A DNA stretch of 37,221 bases from contig JAIBDO010000005.1 in assembly GCA_024686195.1 (NCBI GenBank), forward strand, positions 1-37,221. Direction: 5' to 3'. Source of the DNA: Gammaproteobacteria bacterium (GTDB taxonomy: Bacteria; Pseudomonadota; Gammaproteobacteria; GCA-001735895). Under the pieces are notes generated by a model, which had not been told where the DNA came from, did no database searches, and saw only the letters and a program-made list of their open reading frames with translations. Positions 26,413 to 34,916 of this stretch are shown one piece after another. A program made the translations under genes and the position numbers. Numbering within the stretch: position 1 is the first letter of the stretch; each line of letters begins with the position of its first letter.

Positions 26413-26948
26413 TCCCTGTCCTGCTAGAGATAGAACCACCACGCAAGCGGATATACCCGCTCTTCATCGCCTGCATCCTGCTGCTATGCACATTAAGCAG
26501 CAGCCGTCTCGAAGCTACCGAACGGATTGACCTGCACGCATTATGGGATGACCGTTGCGCCGAATGTCACGGACACTCCGCCGAATTCGCGCGTCGCTTT
26601 CTGCAGATTTCAGACGGTCGGCTGCAGGGCCGTCACCATGTCGATAACCTGCAGCTTTTCATCTCTCGGCACTACAGCACACCGGCACAGGCAGCGGCAA
26701 TCTACGCGATGTTACAGGCACAGGTTGCGACGCCGCCATTGTTCCGACAGCATTGCAGCAGATGCCACGACAGCGCCGCTTCGCTGGTGCGCAACACAGC
26801 CATCCTGCGCGACGGGGTTTTATTCAGCCGCCACAGCGGCCAGCCTATGCAGCAGTTTCTATCGAACCACCGAAACCTGACTGCGGAAGAGATTGATTTC
26901 TACCACAGACTGCTAACCCGTGTAGCGGCAGAAACCGGCCAACCTTAA
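26406..26948 (+). CDS. Predicted exported diheme c-type cytochrome
   Basis: N-terminal hydrophobic segment YPLFIACILLLCTLSSS; two CxxCH motifs (CAECH, CSRCH). Confidence 0.78.
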   Translation: MVVPVLLEIEPPRKRIYPLFIACILLLCTLSSSRLEATERIDLHALWDDRCAECHGHSAEFARRFLQISDGRLQGRHHVDNLQLFISRHYSTPAQAAAIYAMLQAQVATPPLFRQHCSRCHDSAASLVRNTAILRDGVLFSRHSGQPMQQFLSNHRNLTAEEIDFYHRLLTRVAAETGQP

Positions 26949-27092
26949 TCTCGCCTTGACGGCTCCGCCAATCCAACGGCTATGTTTCTCGGTGCAATCA
27001 GCGACTGGTGCGCCAAATCGATCAGTCTGTTAGGATGCCGACAAATCGACGTCTGCCTGCCGGCGGTCAGTCACCTATAAACAGGGCGCTCT

Positions 27093-28190
27093 ATGCAACA
27101 CTCCAGATTTCCGCTAACAGCGGTCACCCAAAGCCGTCTCGGGCAGGTAGATTTTGACAATCCTGGTTTCGGCAAAATCTTCGGCGATCACATGTTCAGC
27201 ATGGTCTACGAAGACGGTGCCTGGAGCAAAGCAGAAATTATCCCCTATCAGGCACTCGCCATCGAGCCAGGCGTCGCCATGCTGCACTACGGCCAGACCG
27301 TGTTCGACGGCTACAAGGCATTTCGCGGCGAGGATGGTCAGGCGCGTATCTTTCGGCCCGAACGCAATGCGGCCCGATTGCACGATTCCTGCCAGCGCCT
27401 GTGCATCCCCATCATGCCTGTCGATGAGCTGACCGACATCATGATTCAGGCAACCCGTGAACTGATCGAACTGGATCATGCCTGGATACCATCGCAATGG
27501 GGGCATTCGCTCTACGTCAGGCCACTGGTGATCGGCACCGAATCGACGCTCGAAGTGCGTGCCGCCAACCGCTACCATTTCCTGATCATGACATCGCCAG
27601 TTGGTAGTTATTTCACCGATCTGCAAAATGGCGTGTCGCTGCGGGTTGAGGATCGCTTCACTCGCGCCGCCAGTATCGGTGGGCTGGGTGCTGCAAAAAC
27701 GGCAGCTAACTATGCCGCAAGCCTGCTACCGGGCGCCCAAAGCAAGGCGCAGGGTTTCGACCAGGTACTGTGGCTGGATAGTAACGAGCACCGCTATGTG
27801 GAAGAAGTCGGTGCTATGAACATCTTCTTCAAGATCGCCGGCCGCGTGATAACACCGCCGCTCGGCGGCTCAATATTACCTGGTGTCGTGCGTGACAGCG
27901 CCCTCACCCTGCTGCGCGACTGGGATATTCCAGTGGAAGAGAGGCGGCTCGGCATCGATGAAGTCATCGAGGCTTTTGCCAGCGGGGAACTTGAAGAAGT
28001 GTTTGGCGCAGGCACCGCGGCGGTCATCTGCCCGGTCGCCAGCATCGGCTACCGCGACGAGCTCTACAGTATTGCCAGTGCTCCACCGGGTGAACTGACC
28101 CTGAGGCTTTACAATGAGCTTACCGGCATACAATACGGCAAGATCGAAGATCGTCATCACTGGAATCAATGCGTTACCTTACCCGAGTAG
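27093..28190 (+). CDS. ilvE: Branched-chain amino acid aminotransferase
   Basis: FGDHMFSMVYEDGAWSKAEIIPYQALAIEPGVAMLHYGQTVFDGYKAFR, LGAAKTAANYAASLLPGAQSKAQGFDQVLWLDSNEHRYVEEVGAMNIFF. Confidence 0.94.
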   Translation: MQHSRFPLTAVTQSRLGQVDFDNPGFGKIFGDHMFSMVYEDGAWSKAEIIPYQALAIEPGVAMLHYGQTVFDGYKAFRGEDGQARIFRPERNAARLHDSCQRLCIPIMPVDELTDIMIQATRELIELDHAWIPSQWGHSLYVRPLVIGTESTLEVRAANRYHFLIMTSPVGSYFTDLQNGVSLRVEDRFTRAASIGGLGAAKTAANYAASLLPGAQSKAQGFDQVLWLDSNEHRYVEEVGAMNIFFKIAGRVITPPLGGSILPGVVRDSALTLLRDWDIPVEERRLGIDEVIEAFASGELEEVFGAGTAAVICPVASIGYRDELYSIASAPPGELTLRLYNELTGIQYGKIEDRHHWNQCVTLPE

Positions 28191-28198
28191 AATCAGAC

Positions 28199-29914
28199 AT
28201 GCGCACCCGCAAATCAAAGAGAACCATCACGATGCTGCCAATGACAAACCGTTTAATCGATATTTCCCTGATACTGCTGTTATCCGGGATGCTGCTAAGC
28301 CCAATCAAGACTGCCTATGCCAATGACTCGAAGCCAACCGAAAAGACAACTGAGATCGAGCGCATATTGGTTAAAATTGATCGTGAATCCCAAAGTATCA
28401 GCAAGCTCGGGAAGCGCCTCGCAAATGCAGAAGATCTCACCAGGGCCTCCCTCGAATCGCGCCAGATCCGCGCGCGTTTAAATCTGCTGGAGCAGAATCA
28501 GAATTTCCTCAAACTGGTAACACAGCAGAAAGAAGCCTCCGATATAAACGAAAAATATCAGCAACGGGCGCTCGCCATCCTGGAATCCCAATTGCAGGCA
28601 TTCGAGCCCATGATTACCGCCCTACGTGAGCGAATCGTGCTGCCAAAGGCCGACGCTTCGGCTTCTGAACGAGCGGCTATCTTTAGCCAGGTCTTTGAAG
28701 AAGTCGACCGCCTGGACCGCGTCTACCAGTTGCAACTTGACTGTATAGAAATTGCACCCTTGATAGGTCGCAATGTAGATACAGAAAGGGAGGCACTCCA
28801 GCAAGCACTTCTGGAGCGCGCCGAGACTGGCTCGGTGCTGCTGGAAATGGCCACTAGTGACATCAAGGCCCTGCGCGCAAGCGTTGCCGCCGTCCCCGAC
28901 GATGCAGAGTCAAAATCCAGGCTCACTGTCATGACCGGTTACGTCACCAAAATGGCGAATATGCTCTCCAAAACTATTGCCACGATGAATATTCTGGAAA
29001 TGGATACAACTGATTATCAACACCAGTTACTCGTCATCACGGGCCAGATCACCACTGACCTGCTTCAGATTGGTGTTGCTACTAACCTGCTGGTCGGCTG
29101 GAGCGAAACCCTGTGGTCAGGCATCATCAAAAGCGGGCCGGGACTGATTTTCAATCTCTTCCTGTTGGTGATTATTGTCTTTATCTTCTACAAACTGGCT
29201 AATCTCGCGCGAAACTTGACCGAGAAGGGACTTGAAGACTCGCGTTTCAAGCTCTCCCAGCTGTTGAAACGCATGGTGGCCTCTATCGTGCGCAACACCA
29301 TTCTGATACTGGGCGTGTTGATCGCGCTGTCACAAATTGGCTTCAGTCTCGGCCCCCTGCTCGCTGGTATGGGACTGGTTGGCTTTGTTGTAGGCTTCGC
29401 GCTGCAGGATACCCTGTCCAATTTCGCCGCCGGGATGCTGATACTCATTTATCGCCCCTTCGACGTCGATGATGTCATCGAGGCCGGCGGAGTATCCGGA
29501 CTGGTCAGTAAAATGAGCCTGGTGAATACTACCTTCCTGACTTTCGATAACCAGACCATCATCGTACCCAATGGCAAAATCTGGGGTGATGTCATCAAGA
29601 ACGTCACCGCACAAACCGTGCGCCGCATAGATCTGGTATTCGGCATCGCCTACAGCGACGACATCGAGAAAGCCGAGAAAGTGATGGCCGAGGTTGTGGC
29701 GGCTCACCCTGCGGTCCTCGATGATCCGCCAACCATGATTCGCCTGCATGAGCTCGGTGACTCTTCGGTTAACTATATTGTCAGGCCCTGGGTCAACAAG
29801 GACGATTACTGGGAAACCTTCTGGGCCCTGAAACGGGCGATGAAAATGCGCTTTGATGAAGAAGGCATCTCGATTCCGTTCCCACAGCGCGACGTTCACC
29901 TGTTCAAGAAATAA
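28199..29914 (+). CDS. Mechanosensitive ion channel family (MscS) with N-terminal extension
   Basis: GMGLVGFVVGFALQDTLSNFAAGMLILIYRPFDVDDVIEAGGVSG, PNGKIWGDVIKNVTAQTVRRIDLVFGIAY; start codon uncertain (28169, 28199 or 28232). Confidence 0.92.
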   Translation: MRTRKSKRTITMLPMTNRLIDISLILLLSGMLLSPIKTAYANDSKPTEKTTEIERILVKIDRESQSISKLGKRLANAEDLTRASLESRQIRARLNLLEQNQNFLKLVTQQKEASDINEKYQQRALAILESQLQAFEPMITALRERIVLPKADASASERAAIFSQVFEEVDRLDRVYQLQLDCIEIAPLIGRNVDTEREALQQALLERAETGSVLLEMATSDIKALRASVAAVPDDAESKSRLTVMTGYVTKMANMLSKTIATMNILEMDTTDYQHQLLVITGQITTDLLQIGVATNLLVGWSETLWSGIIKSGPGLIFNLFLLVIIVFIFYKLANLARNLTEKGLEDSRFKLSQLLKRMVASIVRNTILILGVLIALSQIGFSLGPLLAGMGLVGFVVGFALQDTLSNFAAGMLILIYRPFDVDDVIEAGGVSGLVSKMSLVNTTFLTFDNQTIIVPNGKIWGDVIKNVTAQTVRRIDLVFGIAYSDDIEKAEKVMAEVVAAHPAVLDDPPTMIRLHELGDSSVNYIVRPWVNKDDYWETFWALKRAMKMRFDEEGISIPFPQRDVHLFKK

Positions 29915-30074
29915 TCCATCGGCCAATCAAAGAATCGAGGATTTCGGCCATTGATCGAGTTCAAGCAGCTTTCCTTGCCGGCCGCTCAACGACGCTTGCA
30001 CACCAGACGGTGCGCTAATATAACCGCCGCGGGAGAACAACAGCCGCGACGGACCGTTAATATCAACGGTTCAG

Positions 30075-30356
30075 CTAGCTGGCACTGTCTTCCCTGCGCA
30101 GCAGATGCTTCGTCAATTTGAAGGAAAGAATCCCGACCAGGGCGGCAACCGTACCGCCAACAAGCTGTGCGATCAACCACATCGAAGCATCCGGGTCATC
30201 GTTCGCGAGGCCATAAACCGTAAACAGCAGCGCACCTAATAGCCCGAACCAGGGAATCGCAGCAGCGAGATAAACTGCCCACCAGGTTTTAACCACCACC
30301 GCGACTAAAAAGCCAATCAATACCGCCCCGCCGATTAATATTAACCAGATGGCCAT
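30075..30356 (-). CDS. Small integral membrane protein
   Basis: Three hydrophobic helices (WLILIGGAVLIGFLVAVVV, WAVYLAAAIPWFGLLGALLF, WLIAQLVGGTVAALVGILSF) and a charged C-terminus. Confidence 0.65.
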   Translation of the reverse strand: MAIWLILIGGAVLIGFLVAVVVKTWWAVYLAAAIPWFGLLGALLFTVYGLANDDPDASMWLIAQLVGGTVAALVGILSFKLTKHLLRREDSAS

Positions 30357-30458
30357 AATTCCCCCTCGATGTTTTTAAAAACTGTCCGCACTCCACCAAC
30401 GGGTGACCTGGACGCAGTAAGTAGCAGCGGTCGTTCAGGATAAAGCATATTTCATCCT

Positions 30459-31646
30459 TCAGGAAACCAGAGGGCTGGGTGCCTGCCTGCCCTGATTCAA
30501 ACGAAACCAGGCTAACGCGACAATCGCCAGCAGTAGCACCACGCTAGCCAGGATCAGTGGTGCAACAGGGTTGCCCGTGAGATCCAGCGCATAGCCGGCG
30601 ATCAACGGGAATACTCCCATTCCCACGTAATAAATAGTGAAGAAGATCCCCATACCGACCGACCGGTTTTCTTTGCTCAGCACCTGTGCGGGTAAGGCCA
30701 TGATCAGTCCACCGGCTGGTGCGAACACGATGCCCAGCATAATGAACATAACCGTGTAAGAAGGTATAAACGGTATCATCAAAATCAACACCGCGATGGT
30801 TATCAAAATCACTACCAGCGTCGCCAATGGGCGCCCAGACCGTTCTGCCATCCATGCACCGAGTGGCAATGCAGGAATAAAAAACCAACTGGTCAAACTG
30901 ACTATTGCGCCAGCTGATCCGAGTTCTACGCCCCTGCTAATCAGGTATTCAGGCCCGAAGCTGAGCAGCAAAATGAAGGCGATATTATAAAACGCCCAGA
31001 CACAGCCTGCGAGGATTACGCCCCTGAATTCATAAGCAGTGAAGCGCCCCGACAACGATGCATCTGATGCTTGATTGCTGTCAATGGGCCGCGCAGGCGC
31101 TCTATAGATCAACGCGATCAGCAGCAGCGCGATGACGCACAGCACCACCGGAATGAAGAACGTTAATCTCAGTCCGATCATGCCCTCCAGTGGCCCCATG
31201 ATCAGTAGCGCGATGGCGATCCCGAGTGGCCAACTCGAAATCAATATCCCCATGGCAGTTGCAATTCGATGTTCTGCAAACCAGTCGGTGACCATCTTTG
31301 CCACCAGCACATTGAACAACACGGCCCCAAGCCCGGAAATCAACCTGCCGAGGAGCATCATCTCGTAAGCATCGGAAAGCGCCAACAGCACACCGCCGAG
31401 GGCCATCATCGCCAGGCCGACTAAAACGACAGACTTATCGCCAAATCGTTTCCCAAGCCAGCCTCCAGGAAGTGCAAACAGCGCACCGGGGAGAAGGTAT
31501 ATCCCGATCAGCACACCCAGCTCACTGTGGCTGATGATCGAATCAGCGGTGAGTACAGGGCCGACAGCGGCAATCGACTGGAACTGAATACCCATTGTTG
31601 TTCTAGTCAGGGTAAGCGTTACCAATATCAACCAAAGTCGCTGCAT
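30459..31646 (-). CDS. MFS transporter
   Basis: About 12 hydrophobic helices; PGGWLGKRFGDKSVVLVGL loop motif. Confidence 0.92.
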   Translation of the reverse strand: MQRLWLILVTLTLTRTTMGIQFQSIAAVGPVLTADSIISHSELGVLIGIYLLPGALFALPGGWLGKRFGDKSVVLVGLAMMALGGVLLALSDAYEMMLLGRLISGLGAVLFNVLVAKMVTDWFAEHRIATAMGILISSWPLGIAIALLIMGPLEGMIGLRLTFFIPVVLCVIALLLIALIYRAPARPIDSNQASDASLSGRFTAYEFRGVILAGCVWAFYNIAFILLLSFGPEYLISRGVELGSAGAIVSLTSWFFIPALPLGAWMAERSGRPLATLVVILITIAVLILMIPFIPSYTVMFIMLGIVFAPAGGLIMALPAQVLSKENRSVGMGIFFTIYYVGMGVFPLIAGYALDLTGNPVAPLILASVVLLLAIVALAWFRLNQGRQAPSPLVS

Positions 31647-31787
31647 GCTTTATTTACCAAAGTGGTGTCTGGCTTAGACCCGAGATTTGCGCAAGGTAAT
31701 ACAGCGCAGTTGCACCTGATAAAAGGTCGACAACGCTACCCGGGCAATACAGCCTGGCAGTCCATACCCTCAGAAACCCTGCTGAGA

Positions 31788-32054
31788 TCAAAAGTGATAG
31801 TAGGTAGTATTGAGATACTCGATCACGTCATCGACCTCATCGTCAAACCAGGTAACGCCAATCGCATCCCTGCAAAAGCGCACCTGCTGGCCGAGTCGAG
31901 CCAAATCGCCAACCTTGCGATTAGCGCGTGTGTACACACCTGAATCATGGCAGCCGGTGCAGTGCTCAAAGTGCAGATCATCGCCGTTTTCGATATCGGC
32001 AGCCTGGATTGCCCCCAACCACAGGAACAGTAAAAGTGTTGCTAAGAATTTCAT
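31788..32054 (-). CDS. Monoheme cytochrome c-like protein
   Basis: Signal peptide MKFLATLLLFLWLGAIQAAD, one CTGCH motif; start reassigned to MKFLATL. Confidence 0.8.
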   Translation of the reverse strand: MKFLATLLLFLWLGAIQAADIENGDDLHFEHCTGCHDSGVYTRANRKVGDLARLGQQVRFCRDAIGVTWFDDEVDDVIEYLNTTYYHF

Positions 32055-32077
32055 TATCGTCTCCGTCATTCGCACAA

Positions 32078-32791
32078 TTAACCAAGGTAAAAGCGCATCA
32101 TCCATTCGGCCCAGACATCTGCATCCGGTTCGCCCTCGGCTATGTAGCGTTCCGCACTGGCACGCGCCTCTGGTGAAAGACTGTCGGTAGCCTTGAGAAA
32201 GTTTACCATGGCGCGATGCGGTTGCTCAGGATGGCCCTGGAGACAGAGCACGTTGTCACCAATCGTGTAGCCGTAATTTTCATATTCGTCGGTGTGCGCA
32301 AACGTGACCGCGGCCTCGGGCAGGCGCGTGACCCGCTCCTGGTTAAAATGATAGAGACCAGTGGTCGTCATCACTGGTTGCATCCAGTCTAATTGCCTGC
32401 TGATATGCACCGGGTAATTACCAATCAACCAACCCTGTTCGTTGTGCCCGACATCGCCGCCGAACGCACAGGCAACTAACTGATGGCCGAAGCAGGAGCC
32501 GATGATTTTGAGCTTACGATCCTCGGCCGCCTGGATTAGTTCGATCAAGCGCGCAATCCAGTCATGATCATCATGCACACTGCAGGGACTGCCGGTCACC
32601 AGAATGGCGTCATAATCATCGAGGCGCCCGGGGAACTGATCTTTCGAGGTAAAGAAGACGTCGAAACGAGCATCCGCATTAAACGGCTGCAGCAGGTCGA
32701 TAAACTTCTGTGCGTCGGTTATACCCAGATCGTCGGCCCAGTAAACTTCGGGGACGGAATCCAGAATGGCGATTCTAATGGCTTGCTTCAA
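32078..32791 (-). CDS. Class I glutamine amidotransferase (GMP synthase-like)
   Basis: IIGSCFGHQLVACAFGG nucleophile elbow; LQGHPEQPHRAM catalytic H-x-E. Confidence 0.9.
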   Translation of the reverse strand: MKQAIRIAILDSVPEVYWADDLGITDAQKFIDLLQPFNADARFDVFFTSKDQFPGRLDDYDAILVTGSPCSVHDDHDWIARLIELIQAAEDRKLKIIGSCFGHQLVACAFGGDVGHNEQGWLIGNYPVHISRQLDWMQPVMTTTGLYHFNQERVTRLPEAAVTFAHTDEYENYGYTIGDNVLCLQGHPEQPHRAMVNFLKATDSLSPEARASAERYIAEGEPDADVWAEWMMRFYLG

Positions 32792-32883
32792 TTTGCTTTC
32801 CTTTCAATACACGTTGACTCAAAAAGCAACGATACCTGAAAATGAGAAGACTATTAACCCGCTAACGTAAATCGGATGCCCTC

Positions 32884-33051
32884 ATGACACCAGAAGAATT
32901 TCGCCAGGCGGGCACCGCTTTCATCAGCCCGTCTCAATTAAACGGCCGCTGGATGGTACGGGTTTCCATTGGCGTTGAAGCCACCACAGGCCAACACCTG
33001 GAGATACTGTGGGAGCTGATACAACAACAGCTGCGGCAGAGCGACAGATGA
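32884..33051 (+). pseudogene. Truncated C-terminal remnant of a PLP-dependent (aromatic amino acid/group II) decarboxylase
   Basis: Translation MTPEEFRQAGTAFISPSQLNGRWMVRVSIGVEATTGQHLEILWELIQQQLRQSDR*; in-frame TAA 21 bp upstream; absent from the ORF track because it is 55 aa. Confidence 0.55.
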
Positions 33052-33142
33052 TGGCTATCGATGTCGAAATTGAGTAAGACATTGATCGGAAAAAAGGATA
33101 CATTACGCGGCTTTCACAACCACAACCGATAAGCGCGAGACT

Positions 33143-33463
33143 ATGGCCACGATCACCTGGAAAATGGAAGATGGCAGCGAAATAACGGCTGACGTCAAAA
33201 ACGGCTTGAACCTGATGGAAGCCGCGACTGCAAATAACGTACCCCACATCGAGGGCGAATGCGGAGGATGTCTTTCCTGTGCTACCTGCCACGTGTTTGT
33301 CGACCCGCAGTGGTTCGCCAAAACCGGTGAAATCGATGACATCGAAGACACCATGCTCGAGATGACCGACGTCGAACGTGAAGACAACAGCCGTCTGAGC
33401 TGCCAGATCATCGCCTCGGAAGAACTTGACGGTCTGATACTGAACGTTCCCGAACCGGAGTAA
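33143..33463 (+). CDS. [2Fe-2S] ferredoxin, adrenodoxin type
   Basis: ECGGCLSCATCHVFVDP (C-x5-C-x2-C) and LSCQI fourth cysteine. Confidence 0.94.
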   Translation: MATITWKMEDGSEITADVKNGLNLMEAATANNVPHIEGECGGCLSCATCHVFVDPQWFAKTGEIDDIEDTMLEMTDVEREDNSRLSCQIIASEELDGLILNVPEPE

Positions 33464-34690
33464 ATGGTGACCAGCCCCATCGTCATCGTTGGTGCGGGAC
33501 AGGCGGCGGCCTCATTCATTTCTCGCCACGTGGCGCTGGCAAACCCGCAACCAGTGGTATTGATCGGCGAGGAATCGCACCCTCCCTATCAGCGCCCGCC
33601 CCTGTCAAAAAAATATCTGCTGGGCCAACTGGAGCGCGAACGCCTGTTCATCCGTCCACTGGAATGGTACGCAGAACAAAACATCAGTCTGCACCTCGAT
33701 ACGCGAGTTGAGGCTATTCAGCCCCAGCATCACAGCCTGAAGACCGCGAACGGCGAAACCATTGATTATGACAAATTGTTGCTGTGCACCGGCTCCAGCG
33801 CGCGCCGCTTGCCCGCTGCCGTCGGCGGCTCGCTGGACGGTGTGTTTACGCTGCGCAGCATTGCCGACATTGATCAGCATTCGCCTGAGTTTCAGTCGGG
33901 ACGCAAACTGCTCATCGTCGGCGGCGGCTATATTGGTCTGGAAGCAGCCGCTGTCGCGCGTCAGCTCGGTCTCGAAGTCACCCTGCTGGAAATGGCCGAT
34001 CGCATTCTGCAGCGCGTCGCGTCAGCGGCCACCTCGGATTACTTTCGTGCGCTACACCAGCAGCATGGGGTAGAGGTGCGTGAATCGACACAACTCGCGC
34101 GCCTGCTAGAAAAAGACGGCAAGCTGTGTGGCGCCGAACTTGAGTCAGGCGAAGTGATCGACGCCGACCTGGTGCTGGTGGGCATCGGCGGCAGTGCCAA
34201 TATCGAACTCGCGCAGGCGGCAGGCCTGGATTGCGATAACGGCATTCGCGTCAACGAGGTTTGCCAGACTTCCGACCCGGATATCTATGCGGCCGGTGAC
34301 TGCAGCTGCTTTGAGCGCAACGGTCAAAGCATGCGCCTTGAATCGGTGCAGAACGCCGCTGACCAGGGTGACCTGGTAGCGCGCCACCTCGCTGGCGAGG
34401 ACGTGCGCTACACGGCACTGCCGTGGTTCTGGTCAGACCAATACGACTGTAAACTGCAGATCGTCGGGCTCAACCAGGGTCATAACCACAGTGTGATCAG
34501 ACCCGGCGCAAGCGCTAGCAGTCGATCGATCTGGTACTACCGCGATGACGAACTGCTCGCTATCGACGCTATGAACGAACCCAAGTCATACGCCTTTGGT
34601 CGCAAAATCATCGAGGCTGGCATCAATCCTACACCGCAACAGGTCGCCGATCCGGCGACAGATTTAAAAACTCTGGCCCTTGGCCGATAG
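33464..34690 (+). CDS. Ferredoxin reductase (FAD/NAD(P)-binding, rhodocoxin/putidaredoxin reductase type)
   Basis: IVIVGAGQAAASFISRHV, PPYQRPPLSKKYLLGQ, LLIVGGGYIGLEAAAVARQLG, DIYAAGDC; starts directly after the ferredoxin stop. Confidence 0.94.
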   Translation: MVTSPIVIVGAGQAAASFISRHVALANPQPVVLIGEESHPPYQRPPLSKKYLLGQLERERLFIRPLEWYAEQNISLHLDTRVEAIQPQHHSLKTANGETIDYDKLLLCTGSSARRLPAAVGGSLDGVFTLRSIADIDQHSPEFQSGRKLLIVGGGYIGLEAAAVARQLGLEVTLLEMADRILQRVASAATSDYFRALHQQHGVEVRESTQLARLLEKDGKLCGAELESGEVIDADLVLVGIGGSANIELAQAAGLDCDNGIRVNEVCQTSDPDIYAAGDCSCFERNGQSMRLESVQNAADQGDLVARHLAGEDVRYTALPWFWSDQYDCKLQIVGLNQGHNHSVIRPGASASSRSIWYYRDDELLAIDAMNEPKSYAFGRKIIEAGINPTPQQVADPATDLKTLALGR

Positions 34691-34725
34691 ACCCTGGGGC
34701 CGATAGACCCTGGGGCAGATAGACC
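34683..34725 (+). repeat. Short tandem repeat, 16-bp unit, about 2.7 copies, spanning the reductase stop codon
   Basis: gccgatagaccctggg | gccgatagaccctggg | gcagatagacc. Confidence 0.85.
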
Positions 34726-34916
34726 AGCACGATTTTATTATTTTGCCTGGGAACCCCTGGCGGTTAACACCGCGCATCTGTTCGCGCCTTACCTGCGCAA
34801 GCGGGAATCTCGAAAATCAAAAGCGGATATAGCGAAGACAGTTTTCAGGTTGCCCTCGCATCAAGATATCACCAGGTGAATGCAGCGATGACGCCACAAG
34901 GCGCGGAAACTTAACC

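Noticed and set aside
31527-31943. 138-aa + strand ORF over the MFS start and cytochrome end
   Set aside because: Overlaps two supported minus-strand genes and has no family-like features
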